Notes: generated by a model not told the origin, from the letters alone. A DNA stretch of 36,039 nt from an uncultured Paracoccaceae bacterium (GCA_937884725.1 CAKZYH010000480.1:1-36039), one strand, 5' to 3'. Shown: positions 1 to 9,323, counted from the stretch's first letter. Made by a program: numbers and translations.

Positions 1-1134
1 CGGGTAGGGCGCGTGATGGTGCCCACCATCGTCATGCCCATGCCCATGCCCATGCGAGTGGTGACTGTGCTCTTGGTGATGGTGGTGCCCGCTGTGCCCG
101 TGCCCCTCGCTGTGATGGTGGTGGTCACCGGCCGCTGTCAGCACCCTGCACGCGCCTGAACAAAACGCAGCGCAGAGGTCGCATGTCTCAACCGCACTGC
201 CCGGCGCAGAGGCGCCCATCCCCTCCACGTGATGGTGATGGCTTTCCTGAGCGGCCCCAACCTCAGCCTCGAAGCCGAGCACCTGCGTGCGGTATTTGCA
301 AAGCCCGCAATTCATCACGGCCTTGCCTTCTAAAATCTCCGTCGTTCGCTCAACGAACGTGTTCAAAACCTCCGCGTGCAGGCCGAGATAGCCAGCCTTG
401 CCGAACTGAATGGCGGGAAAGCGCGCGGCCGTCGCGTCGGTGAACCCATAAATGCGGTCGATCAAAATCCCAGAGAACAGAAAGTAGGGAAACACTACGA
501 TCCGCCGAAAACCCAGCGTTGCAACCCGCTCTAGGCAAGGCTCCACCAACGGGAAGGTGACGCCGGAATAAGCGACCTGCGACCACCCAAAGCCAAATCC
601 CTCCCAAAGCATCCTGCCGATCTTGGCAACGTTACCGTTCGCGTCAGGGTCCGACGCACCGCGACCCACCACCACAAGGGCAGTCTCAGCCGCAGGCACC
701 GGGCCGTGTTCGGCGTCCATCGCCGCCATCGCTGCAGCCACCCGGTCCCCCGCCGCACGCAGCATGCGCGCATCCACGCCCAGCTCGCGCCCATAATCGA
801 TGCTGAGCCCGTTCTTCACGCCATAGGTGTTGAGGACGGTCGGGATGTCGTTCTTGGCATGCCCCGCCGCAAACAGCATCCCCGGAACCGCAAGGATCCT
901 GGTGGCACCGGCAGCGCGCAACGTATCGAGCCCATCGCGGATGACCGGGTTGGCAAACTCCAGATAGCCGTGGGCCACAGGCCACGGCGCCAGCTTAGGC
1001 TTCAGCGCTTCGGCAAGCTGAGCAAACTCCGCAACAGCACTTTTGGCACGACTGCCGTGCCCGCACAGCATCACGCCAATCTTATCGCCCGCGCTGCTCG
1101 GCTCGCGGTGTTCAATCAGCACGTGCTGGTTCAT
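1..1134 (-). CDS. cbiX: CbiX-type sirohydrochlorin cobaltochelatase, His-rich C-terminus, truncated by window edge
   Basis: Manual minus-strand translation from ATG at 1134: MNQHVLIEHREPSSAGDKIGVMLCGHGSRAKSAVAEFAQLAEALKPKLAPWPVAHGYLEF...VVVGRGASDPDANGNVAKIGRMLWEGFGFGW...; C-terminal MNCGLCKYR (MxCxxC), CDLCAAFCSGAC, then HHHHSEGHGHSGHHHHHQEHSHHSHGHGHGHDDGGHHH. No stop before the window edge, so it is missing from the ORF track. Confidence 0.88.
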   Translation of the reverse strand, partial: MNQHVLIEHREPSSAGDKIGVMLCGHGSRAKSAVAEFAQLAEALKPKLAPWPVAHGYLEFANPVIRDGLDTLRAAGATRILAVPGMLFAAGHAKNDIPTVLNTYGVKNGLSIDYGRELGVDARMLRAAGDRVAAAMAAMDAEHGPVPAAETALVVVGRGASDPDANGNVAKIGRMLWEGFGFGWSQVAYSGVTFPLVEPCLERVATLGFRRIVVFPYFLFSGILIDRIYGFTDATAARFPAIQFGKAGYLGLHAEVLNTFVERTTEILEGKAVMNCGLCKYRTQVLGFEAEVGAAQESHHHHVEGMGASAPGSAVETCDLCAAFCSGACRVLTAAGDHHHHSEGHGHSGHHHHQEHSHHSHGHGHGHDDGGHHHAPYP

Positions 1135-1304
1135 GGCCGGCGCTCTGTCAGGTTCGCAGGCGGATCCATTCCGCCCATCAGCGCTCGTCCTTCGCCCGCC
1201 CGGTGGCGAACGCTCTGTCTGCAGCCGCGTCTTGGCCCCCGGGTTGGGTCAGCCTCACCGCGATCGCTTTCAGTCCCTTAAGGAACGCTGCGCCCAAAAC
1301 CTCT

Positions 1305-1392
1305 AGAGCACTTTCGGCTGACACGGAACCGCACGATGGTCATGGCGCGCCGACAAGGCGTGACGCGATCCCGTGTCAGCCCAAAGTGCTCT
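1305..1392. repeat. Large imperfect inverted repeat (22-bp arms, 1 mismatch)
   Basis: Left arm AGAGCACTTTCGGCTGACACGG (1305-1326); right arm CCGTGTCAGCCCAAAGTGCTCT (1371-1392); the arms are reverse complements except at one position; intergenic between divergent genes. Confidence 0.8.
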
Positions 1393-1522
1393 CAATGCAG
1401 TTCGGCGGCACGGGCAAAAGTGCAGCCATGCTCTGTTCATGTACACTTTGTGATAACAAGCCCCATCGTGCTGCCCTACTTGGCGGGCACGGATCTGTTT
1501 CGACAATCTACGGAGTTTGAGA

Positions 1523-2026
1523 ATGGCGTTTGCCCGTTTGGCCGTCGCTGCGGTGTTACCTGTGTTAGTCATCGCTGGTGTTGCGTCGGCAAAAGAGCCC
1601 ACGAACCTCACCGGTGAGTGGAAAGGGTCCGGATTCGTCCAGAAAGACGACGCGTCCAACAAAATTGGCGTGCGATGCGAAGTCGTCGGCAATCAATCGG
1701 GCGATGAAGTCGGGTTTTCGGGCATCTGCCGTGCAATGCTGGTTGTGCGGCGTAGCATCGGCGCCGACATCGTGCGCAACGGTACAGACTACACAGGAAC
1801 TTACGTCGGATCGCTGGAAGGCGGTGTGGCCCAGCTCAACGGCACGCGGGTGTCCCCCAACCGCATCGTGCTGGAGATGACCTTCGAGCGCGCCGTTAAC
1901 GGTGACGACAAAGCCGAAATGATCATCCTCACCGACGGCAACGAAGGGTTTTCCATCGAGACCCGGGATCGCATGGAAAATGGCGCCACCGTTGTGACCT
2001 CGAGCGTGGATTTCCGCCGGAAATAG
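1523..2026 (+). CDS. Secreted hypothetical protein
   Basis: MAFARLAVAAVLPVLVIAGVASAKEP signal peptide, then NLTGEWKGSGFVQKDD...; ATG at 1523 (the ORF track uses TTG at 1517). Confidence 0.7.
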   Translation: MAFARLAVAAVLPVLVIAGVASAKEPTNLTGEWKGSGFVQKDDASNKIGVRCEVVGNQSGDEVGFSGICRAMLVVRRSIGADIVRNGTDYTGTYVGSLEGGVAQLNGTRVSPNRIVLEMTFERAVNGDDKAEMIILTDGNEGFSIETRDRMENGATVVTSSVDFRRK

Positions 2027-2064
2027 ACCCCTCGCGCAGGGCACGCCTGTTGGGAGGGCGTGGC

Positions 2065-2976
2065 CTAGAACATGTCGCTCAGCAAAACCACGATGATGCC
2101 GACGCCAAGCGCTGTCAGCACCCAGCGACCGATGCCGGGATCGGGGTCGGTGTTGCGCAGGGACGGGCGTGCACGACCCCGTGCCCGGTACGCCTGCCGG
2201 GCTGCATCCGCCGGCGGCACCATGTCCACCCGTGGCTGGTCCGGATCGCGGGCACGAACCGGCGTCGGTTCATAGCCGGGACCCGCGGCATAGCCATCGG
2301 GCGTCGGATCGCGGTCGCTGAAGTAACCGTTGCCATCGGCAGTGTCGTAGCCACCCTTGATCGGGGGGCGCGCCGGCGCATACGCCACGTTCCCGCCGAC
2401 AGGCGCGGCACCGGCAGTCTCAAGCTCACGCTGCGCTGTGACCAATGGAGTGGGGCCGGACGGCTTGACCGGCGGTGGCGGTGCACTGGCGGCCACCTCA
2501 TCGGCCATCACGGCAAGATCGCTGACCGGACCATCGCCTTCCACATAGGCGGCGAGGTTCGTGATGAAGGCGTCCACGAGCGCGCGCGTCTTGCGCTCCA
2601 TCGCGTTCGCGCTCAACTCTGCCAGTGGCCCCGTCGCCTCAGCGCTCACATGATAGGCAAGGTTGGTGGTCGTCTCGCTGATGGAGGCGAGCGCGATGTG
2701 CGCATTGCCCCGCAGCATGCCGGCATCGCCGCCATTGATGCGGCCGCGCACCGAATAGCCCGCTGGCGGGTCTTCATTGTAAAATTCCAGCTGCCCGACG
2801 AAATGGGTTAGGCCGTTACCCAGATCGCTTTGGGTGTCCAATCGAATGGAATCCGCTCCGTCCCGGCTGGCCGTTTGCACGCCCGGCAGAATACGCTTAA
2901 GCACAACAACATCGTGAAGCGCATTGTAAACGCGCTCGCGCGGGGCATCGATAGCCTTTTCGCCTGTGGCTTCCAC
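2065..2976 (-). CDS. CoxG-like (SRPBCC) protein with C-terminal transmembrane helix
   Basis: MEATGEKAIDAPRERVYNALHDVVVLKRILPGVQTASRDG... typical of carbon monoxide dehydrogenase subunit G family; C-terminal GRWVLTALGVGIIVVLLSDMF helix. Confidence 0.8.
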   Translation of the reverse strand: MEATGEKAIDAPRERVYNALHDVVVLKRILPGVQTASRDGADSIRLDTQSDLGNGLTHFVGQLEFYNEDPPAGYSVRGRINGGDAGMLRGNAHIALASISETTTNLAYHVSAEATGPLAELSANAMERKTRALVDAFITNLAAYVEGDGPVSDLAVMADEVAASAPPPPVKPSGPTPLVTAQRELETAGAAPVGGNVAYAPARPPIKGGYDTADGNGYFSDRDPTPDGYAAGPGYEPTPVRARDPDQPRVDMVPPADAARQAYRARGRARPSLRNTDPDPGIGRWVLTALGVGIIVVLLSDMF

Positions 2977-3021
2977 GACGATACCTCTCGTTAATACTGC
3001 GCTAACCTAGCTGTCGTCATC

Positions 3022-3714
3022 ATGTATTCAAAGAGCGAATTAGCGTGTCCAATCTGTGGCGGGACTGAGTTCACCTTTGGGCCGAAGGGTCGGCGCGCCC
3101 CCAACGGACAAATGCCGCGCTGTGTCGGCTGTCAAAGCTTAGAGCGCCATCGCGCATATCGCCTTGGTTTTGCTGCAATTTTGCCATGGTGTGATGGGCG
3201 GCGTGCCCTGCAGTTCAGCGACGATCCGGCCATGCCCCGCCATCCATTTACCACGTTTGAGGTTTCTCAATATGGCGGGCCTAATTCACTCGATCTGCAG
3301 TCAATCGACCGCGAAAACAAAGCCTACGATATGGTTATTGTTAACCATGTTCTTGAGCACGTCGCCGATGACTTAGCCGCTCTTAAGGAATTGGACAGGG
3401 TGTGCAGCAGCACCGGCGTCGTCGCGCTCTCGGTGCCCGACCTCTTGCGCATCGCTCGCACGCGCGAATATGGCCGCCGTCGGGACGACAAGCACGGCCA
3501 CTATCGCGTCTACGGACCAGATATCGTGGAGCGGTTTGCGGCGGCAGTGCCCAACTGGAGCGTCCTCGCCGTCACGGTGGCGGACCCCATCACCGGGGCG
3601 CCCGATCGGCTCAACTTCCTGTCGCGCAGTGTCAGCACGCTGGAAACGTTTCACGACCTATTGCGCAGCGCCATGCTGGCGCCGCGCTTCGTTCTGCATG
3701 GGCCTGACCGTTAA
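3022..3714 (+). CDS. Class I SAM-dependent methyltransferase with N-terminal zinc-ribbon-like motif
   Basis: CPICGGTEF...CVGCQSLERHRA then YDMVIVNHVLEHVADDLAALKELDRVCSSTGVVALSVPD. Confidence 0.75.
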   Translation: MYSKSELACPICGGTEFTFGPKGRRAPNGQMPRCVGCQSLERHRAYRLGFAAILPWCDGRRALQFSDDPAMPRHPFTTFEVSQYGGPNSLDLQSIDRENKAYDMVIVNHVLEHVADDLAALKELDRVCSSTGVVALSVPDLLRIARTREYGRRRDDKHGHYRVYGPDIVERFAAAVPNWSVLAVTVADPITGAPDRLNFLSRSVSTLETFHDLLRSAMLAPRFVLHGPDR

Positions 3715-3729
3715 GGCCAGGCGCGCCCC

Positions 3730-4251
3730 TTAGCTGCTGCCGAGCGGCGCAGACGAAATGTCGAACTTCGGGATCGCCATGTCAGAGGCAGACTTGTTTT
3801 CAATGTCGCCCCAGTTTGCCTCGGACGTCACGATCATGGCCGGGATGTCCTCTTCCCAGAACTCCACAACGCGCGGCGTGATGTTGAGGTAAAGCTTGCC
3901 GTCCACAATGCGCCACAGGTTCGGGTTGCCGGGTACCTTGCCGCCCTTGGTCACACCGTAGGCGCAGTGGCCGTCATATTGCGGCGCGAAGGCAGCGGGA
4001 TCGGCTTCGAAGCGGGCAAGATTTTCCGCGTTCGCGAATGCAAAGGTCGCGCCATTATACTCAGCGGTGAACTCAGCGCTGCCAGGGATCGCAGCGGGCT
4101 GTGCCTGACCGACAGGGGCTTGGTCCATGTCGAAATAGGCGACCACATCGAAGCCGGAGTTCGCGAACCCTGTCGCGTTCACATATTGCGGGCCTGCCAT
4201 GGCGGAGGTGGAGAGGAGCGCCGCGAAGGCGGCGGCAGCGAGGATGCGCAT
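3730..4251 (-). CDS. Exported YHS domain-containing protein
   Basis: Signal peptide MRILAAAAFAALLSTSAMA; YHS-like NSGFDVVAYFDM...ATFAFANAENLARFEADPAAFAPQYDGHCAYGV. Confidence 0.75.
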   Translation of the reverse strand: MRILAAAAFAALLSTSAMAGPQYVNATGFANSGFDVVAYFDMDQAPVGQAQPAAIPGSAEFTAEYNGATFAFANAENLARFEADPAAFAPQYDGHCAYGVTKGGKVPGNPNLWRIVDGKLYLNITPRVVEFWEEDIPAMIVTSEANWGDIENKSASDMAIPKFDISSAPLGSS

Positions 4252-4594
4252 GGTGCAACTGTCCTTGAGCTAATCGGTTCATCGACTTCAGCGACATAGG
4301 GGCCGGCACGCCCTCCTGCCCATCACAACCGAAAAACACATGATCGCGAAGGCGTGAGGTCCCCATGGCGCGACGAGCCAATGTGACGCGTTCCTGCACG
4401 CGGTGGGTGCCAACCAGGTCGGCAACGGCACCTTGTATCAACGCTGGGCCGCGACGTTGGCGCGTCGACTCGCCATCGGCAGTACCCTCGCCGAACCCCG
4501 TGCCCGGGGAGCGCACCGCCGAACTAATACGGCCTCGATCACGGCTTCCCCTTGGAAAATGCTGCATTTTGGCCAAATTCTACCCACTGCAGGC

Positions 4595-5071
4595 ATGGAG
4601 AAGCGGGTGCTACAGGCAATTAACGACTGGATCCATAAAATCTCCAAAGCGGGTGAGGTTGAGGACGACTTTTCCGGGAGCGATCCCCGTCTCTCAGTCG
4701 CGGCGATCTTGGTGCACATCATCGCCGTGGATGGTGTGGTGACCGAGGATGAAAAAACTCGGCTGCGCCAGGTCCTCAAACAGCGCTACGACCTTGACGA
4801 TTTCTGCACTGAGAAGCTGATCACCGAGGCAACCCAAAAGGAAGACGACGCCGTCGATCTGTACGGTTTTACGTCCGTCCTGAAGCGCGAACTTGACCAC
4901 GACCAGCGCCTCGAAGTCGTCGCACTCATGTGGGAGATGGTTTATGCCGATGGCGAACTGTCGGAGTTTGAGGACAATGTGGTGTGGCGCGTGGCCGAAC
5001 TCATCGGCGTTTCAGCGCGCGATCGCGTCACAATCCGTCAGCGGGTTGAAGCGCGCGCGTTCGGGGACTGA
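4595..5071 (+). CDS. TerB-family (tellurite resistance TerB-like) protein
   Basis: MEKRVLQAINDWIHK...DPRLSVAAILVHIIAVDGVVTEDEKTRLRQVL...ALMWEMVYADGELSEFEDNVVWRVAELIGVS; start moved from 4403 to the in-frame ATG at 4595. Confidence 0.8.
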   Translation: MEKRVLQAINDWIHKISKAGEVEDDFSGSDPRLSVAAILVHIIAVDGVVTEDEKTRLRQVLKQRYDLDDFCTEKLITEATQKEDDAVDLYGFTSVLKRELDHDQRLEVVALMWEMVYADGELSEFEDNVVWRVAELIGVSARDRVTIRQRVEARAFGD

Positions 5072-5076
5072 TACGC

Positions 5077-5835
5077 ATGGACCAACGGGTTGACGGGGGA
5101 GCCTCGCGCGGCAAGGTCTTGATCGTGATGCATCAGGCGAGCTCAACGCCAGGCCGCGTGGGCCAGATGCTCACCGCGCGCGGCTATAAGCTCGACGCCC
5201 GCCGGCCAGCTCTTGGCGACAGCTTACCTCGTTCAACCACCGACTATGCTGGCGTCGTGATTTTCGGCGGCCCTCAAAGCGCCAACGACACCGACGCTTA
5301 CATCAAGCGCGAGATCGACTTTTGTAACGTTCCCCTGCGCGATGGCACGCCCTTCTTCGGCATCTGCCTCGGCGCACAAATGCTCACAAAAGCCATCGGC
5401 GGTTCCGTCGCACCCCATCCCCAGGGCCAGGTCGAGATCGGCTACTACGACATTACCCCGACGGCTGAGGGCAAAGCGCTGATGGATTGGCCGGGCAAGG
5501 TCTATCAGTGGCACCGCGAAGGCTTCACGGTACCGAGGGGCACAGAACTCCTCGCCCGCGGCGACCATTTTGACGAGCAGGCCTTCCGCGTCGGCCCCCG
5601 CGCCTACGGCGTGCAGTTCCACTCAGAGCTGACGCTTGCCATGCTCTACCGCTGGACCACCCGCGCCCACGCCAGGATGGCGCTGCCCGGCGCCCGCAAG
5701 CGCGGCGATCACTTCGCTGGCCGCGCCATCTATGACGGCCCGGTCAAGACATGGCTCGGCAACTTCCTGGACATGTGGCTCGCTTCTCCCCAAACGGCTG
5801 AACAGCCACAGGAAAAGGCCGAGGCAGCAGCCTAA
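5077..5835 (+). CDS. Class I glutamine amidotransferase (GMP-synthase-like domain)
   Basis: VVIFGGPQSANDTD...FGICLGAQMLTKAIGG...GVQFHSE: class I GATase nucleophile Cys and His motifs. Confidence 0.88.
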   Translation: MDQRVDGGASRGKVLIVMHQASSTPGRVGQMLTARGYKLDARRPALGDSLPRSTTDYAGVVIFGGPQSANDTDAYIKREIDFCNVPLRDGTPFFGICLGAQMLTKAIGGSVAPHPQGQVEIGYYDITPTAEGKALMDWPGKVYQWHREGFTVPRGTELLARGDHFDEQAFRVGPRAYGVQFHSELTLAMLYRWTTRAHARMALPGARKRGDHFAGRAIYDGPVKTWLGNFLDMWLASPQTAEQPQEKAEAAA

Positions 5836-5891
5836 AGCGGACCAAACCGCCCCTCCGGAGAGCTGCCTAAAACCTCCGGGAAACCCAGCGG

Positions 5892-7073
5892 CTACGCGGC
5901 CGCCTTCGTCTCCAAAAAGCCGTTCATCCGCGCGATCGCTTCTTCGATCCGGTCCAGCGCCGCGGCGTAGGACACGCGAATGTACCCCTCGCCCAGCGTG
6001 CCAAAGTCTGGCCCACCGATCAGCGCGACCCCCGTTTCATCCAGCAACGCGTTGGCGAGCGGCTTCGCCTGCCATCCCGTCGCGGTGATGTTGGGAAAGG
6101 CGTAAAACGCGCCCTTTGGCGTCGCACAGGTGACGCCCGGCAGCGCGTTCAATGCCTTCACCGTCGCAACGCGCCGCTGGTCGAAGGCTTTCATCATCGC
6201 TTCCGCCTCATCCTGCGGCCCCTTGAGTGCCGCAAGCCCCGCATACTGCGTTGGGGCGTTCACACAAGACCATGCGTTCACAGCAAGCTTCCGCGCTTTG
6301 TCGAACAGCGCCGGCGGCCACAGCGACCACCCGAGCCGCCAACCCGTCATCGCATAGGTCTTGGACCAGCCGTCCAGCAGGATCAGCTGTTCCCGCAGCT
6401 CCGGATAGCTGGCAAGCGAGCGGTGCGGCAGCCCGTCATAGGTCATGCGGCTGTAAATCTCGTCCGACATCACCGCCACGCCCGGATGGGAGGCAAGGAT
6501 TTTCGCCAGCGCATCCACGTCCGCCGGATCGCTAACGCCGCCCGTCGGATTGGCCGGCGAATTCACAATCACAAGCCGCGTTTTGTCGGTGATGCGCTCG
6601 GCGACATCCTCCGGGTTGAACGCAAACCCGTTCTCCTCCCGGATCGGGATGGGCACAGGCGTCGCGCCTGTAAACTCGATCATGGAGCGATAAATCGGAA
6701 AGCCGGGGTCAGGGTAGAGGATCTCAGTCCCCGGCTCGCCAAACATCTGGATCGCCATGTACATCGTCACCTTGCCGCCCGGCACGATCAGAATGTGATC
6801 CGGCGAGGCCGCGACGCCCGACCGCGCCGTCAGATCGTCGGCGACAGCTTCGCGCAGCGCGGGGATCCCCGTCGCGGGCGTATAGCCGTGGTGACCATCG
6901 CGCAGCGCCTTGATGCCCGCCTCAACGATGTGCTGCGGCGTCGGAAAGTCCGGCTGGCCGATCCCCAAATTGATGATGTCACGGCCCTGCGCAGCAAGCG
7001 CGTTGGCGCGCGCCAGAACGGCGAAAGCATTTTCTTCGCCAATGCGGTCAAAGCCAGAAATCGTCGTCAACAT
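5892..7073 (-). CDS. Class I/II PLP-dependent aminotransferase
   Basis: MLTTISGFDRIGEENAFAVLARANALAAQGRDIINLGIGQPDFPTP...NSPANPTGG...SDEIYSRMTYDG...LDGWSKTYAMTGWRLGW. Confidence 0.92.
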   Translation of the reverse strand: MLTTISGFDRIGEENAFAVLARANALAAQGRDIINLGIGQPDFPTPQHIVEAGIKALRDGHHGYTPATGIPALREAVADDLTARSGVAASPDHILIVPGGKVTMYMAIQMFGEPGTEILYPDPGFPIYRSMIEFTGATPVPIPIREENGFAFNPEDVAERITDKTRLVIVNSPANPTGGVSDPADVDALAKILASHPGVAVMSDEIYSRMTYDGLPHRSLASYPELREQLILLDGWSKTYAMTGWRLGWSLWPPALFDKARKLAVNAWSCVNAPTQYAGLAALKGPQDEAEAMMKAFDQRRVATVKALNALPGVTCATPKGAFYAFPNITATGWQAKPLANALLDETGVALIGGPDFGTLGEGYIRVSYAAALDRIEEAIARMNGFLETKAAA

Positions 7074-7122
7074 GGGTCGGCACCTCCTATCCCCGTGCCT
7101 TAGCGGACACATGCGCGAGAGG

Positions 7123-8037
7123 CTACAGCTTGGTCGGGATGTTGCTCGCCACCGGCCGGCCGCGGACCCGCTCGCGATGCAAAATGTAAATCCCAGCGCT
7201 CACGATGATCGACGTGCCAACAACGGTCCAAACGTCCGGAATGTCGCCAAAAATGATGAACCCGAACAGGATCATCCACACGATCTGAGTGTAAACGAAC
7301 GGCGCCAGCACGGATGCGCTCGACATGCGGTGGGCCAAAACCAACGCGTAGTGCCCGACCGCACCAAAAAACCCCATCATGAACGCCAGCGCCCATTGCC
7401 AGCCCTGAAGGCTCTCCACCGCGCTGACGGCAAACGGCGACAACCCGAGCGCACCCACCATCGCCGAGATCATCAACAGCGCTTCAGAGCTTTCGGTCTG
7501 ATGAAGTTTGCGCGTCATCAGCGCGTAGCCGACATAGGAGCACATCGCGCACACCGAGAGCCCGGCCGCCCAATGCATCGCGCCAGTGCCAGGCCGCATC
7601 ACGATGAGAACGCCCACAAAGCCGACCAGCACCGCAGCCCAGCGCCGAATGCCTACCTTCTCACCAAGCACAGGTCCTGCGAGCGCTGTCACCACGAGCG
7701 GACCGGCGAACATGATCGCGGCCGCCTCGGCCAGCTGAAGATGCTGAAGCGCCCAAAAGTTGAAGAAGGTCGAGCCCAACAAGAACAGCCCACGCACAAT
7801 CTGCGCGATGGGCCTGGAGGTGCGCAAGCACTCAGTGTTCGACCAAATGCGCCACACCAGCGCCAGCAGAATAACGTGCGTCGCATAGCGCAAAAACGCG
7901 ATATCGCCGGACTCCATCGTCCGGCCCAGCCACTTCGCGGTGGTATCGAGGCAGGCGAACAGACCAAACGCCGCCGTCATCAGCGCAATGCCGCGAATGG
8001 CGGCACCCGCCTCGGTGGACGCTGGCGGTATCGGCAT
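7123..8037 (-). CDS. DMT family transporter (EamA domains)
   Basis: 304 aa hydrophobic protein; ...ATAKWLGRTMESGDIAFLRYATHVILLALVWRI..., ...LAGPVLGEKVGIRRWAAVLVGFVGVLIVMRPG, second repeat ...FIIFGDIPDVWTVVGTSIIVSAGIYILHRE. Confidence 0.88.
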   Translation of the reverse strand: MPIPPASTEAGAAIRGIALMTAAFGLFACLDTTAKWLGRTMESGDIAFLRYATHVILLALVWRIWSNTECLRTSRPIAQIVRGLFLLGSTFFNFWALQHLQLAEAAAIMFAGPLVVTALAGPVLGEKVGIRRWAAVLVGFVGVLIVMRPGTGAMHWAAGLSVCAMCSYVGYALMTRKLHQTESSEALLMISAMVGALGLSPFAVSAVESLQGWQWALAFMMGFFGAVGHYALVLAHRMSSASVLAPFVYTQIVWMILFGFIIFGDIPDVWTVVGTSIIVSAGIYILHRERVRGRPVASNIPTKL

Positions 8038-8531
8038 CAGGCCTCAGCTGCAGTGAGATCGTCGTCGGCGACCGGCTCGGTCAAGTTCGCAGCGGCACCG
8101 TTCGCTTTGGACAGGTTCTTCTCCATCTTGCGCAACAGCTTACGTAGCTTGCGCTTGTCCTTGTCGCGAAACCCGGCCAGCGCTTCCTTCTCCACACGCC
8201 GTCTCTGGCGGTCGATGTCGGCAATCAGTGCACGCCCGGGCTCGGTGAGAAACACCTGTGCGAGCCGCCCATCCATGGGCGAGGTCTGCCGCACCACGAA
8301 CCCGTGGGTGGCAAGCCGCGTCACCATGGCCGTCACCGTCGGCGGCTCCAGGCCCAGCTCCTGCGCAAGCTCGCTCATGGTCCGGCCGCCGTCTGTCACG
8401 AGCGCCTTCAGCACTAACTCCTGACCAGGCTGAAGCCCCAGCCCGGCAAGCTCGGCAGCCGCGCGCGCCCGCTCAGCCTTATGCGCCTCGTTTAGCCGGT
8501 GCGTCGCGGTCTTGGTGTATTGGAACGCCAT
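8037..8531 (-). CDS. MarR family transcriptional regulator
   Basis: LGLQPGQELVLKALVTDGGRTMSELAQELGLEPPTVTAMVTRLATHGFVVRQTSPMDGRLAQVFLTEPGRA winged-helix signature. Confidence 0.88.
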   Translation of the reverse strand: MAFQYTKTATHRLNEAHKAERARAAAELAGLGLQPGQELVLKALVTDGGRTMSELAQELGLEPPTVTAMVTRLATHGFVVRQTSPMDGRLAQVFLTEPGRALIADIDRQRRRVEKEALAGFRDKDKRKLRKLLRKMEKNLSKANGAAANLTEPVADDDLTAAEA

Positions 8532-8641
8532 CGCAAACCTTTATTGCAGGCTGGCACAGCCGTGTGACGGTGCGCTCCCACATCCCCTATGGCCGGCCTC
8601 GGCAGCGCGGGAAACACTCATCAGTGCATGGTCGGTGCCCG

Positions 8642-9229
8642 TCACAGTCGGCCAACCATTTTGGTGACCTTGACCACGTAACGCTCGCGGTCCCGCGGAG
8701 TGGACGAATCGATTTTGTAGAGCGCGCTGTAGCGGGTCTTGCAGCGCGGATGCACCAAAAAGCGGATGCCCCGCAACAGCGTTTTTCGCCCGGGTTCCCC
8801 AATCACTTTCGATTGCCACCAACGCGCGCCACAGGTGGTGATCACCGCGATGGTCTTGATGTGGTGAAGCTGGCCCCCCATCGGCGTATCGGCGGTGGGC
8901 ATGGTGAAGGTGGCGTGTGGCACGAAAACCCGGTCAAGCCAGCCTTTCAGCATCGCCGGCAAACCAAACCACCAGGTCGGATAGATGAAGATCAGCGTGT
9001 CGCACCACCTCAGATCCGCAAGGTGCTCGGCCACCGGCAACTCGTTCTCAGAGTGGGTATGATAGCCCTCGCGCTCCTCCCGGCTCATCACCGGATTAAA
9101 GTCTTCGTCGTAGAGGTCGATCAGGCGGGTTTCAGCGCCGCGGTCAGCGAGAGTTTGCCGAACCTTGGCCAATATGTGCGCGTTAAAGCTCCCCGGATTC
9201 GGGTGGCTGAAGACAATCAGAGCTTTCAT
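8642..9229 (-). CDS. NAD(P)H-dependent oxidoreductase / quinone reductase-like flavodoxin-fold protein
   Basis: MKALIVFSHPNPGSFNAHILAKVRQTLADRGAETRLIDLYDEDFNPVM...LIFIYPTWWFGLPAMLKGWLDRVF. Confidence 0.88.
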   Translation of the reverse strand: MKALIVFSHPNPGSFNAHILAKVRQTLADRGAETRLIDLYDEDFNPVMSREEREGYHTHSENELPVAEHLADLRWCDTLIFIYPTWWFGLPAMLKGWLDRVFVPHATFTMPTADTPMGGQLHHIKTIAVITTCGARWWQSKVIGEPGRKTLLRGIRFLVHPRCKTRYSALYKIDSSTPRDRERYVVKVTKMVGRL

Positions 9230-9323
9230 GGTTGAGAGTGCCGCTCGTTCGGCGCGAGGGAGATACCCCGCGCCTACTTCACCCTAGCATGAAACGCGCC
9301 GGATGCGCTGGGCCCAAAGTGCT

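Noticed and set aside
1-130. Dense CAT/CAC-like repeats resembling a tandem repeat or CRISPR-like array
   Set aside because: Read on the minus strand it is the His-rich tail of the CbiX-type protein; codon-level repetition explains it.
1135-1304. Possible cobalamin riboswitch upstream of the CbiX gene
   Set aside because: I could not identify the conserved B12-box and core elements by eye; a covariance-model (Rfam Cobalamin) scan would decide.
4262-4594. GGTGCC...GGCACC stem as a possible tRNA or small RNA
   Set aside because: No cloverleaf or T-loop motif seen; the short stem is expected by chance at this GC content.
4595-5071. TerB-like protein as a tellurite resistance or defence island marker
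   Set aside because: Single TerB-domain proteins are common; no other ter or defence genes are nearby.
6910-8424. 504-aa plus-strand ORF spanning three minus-strand genes
   Set aside because: Low-complexity Arg/His-rich translation antisense to well-supported aminotransferase, EamA and MarR genes.
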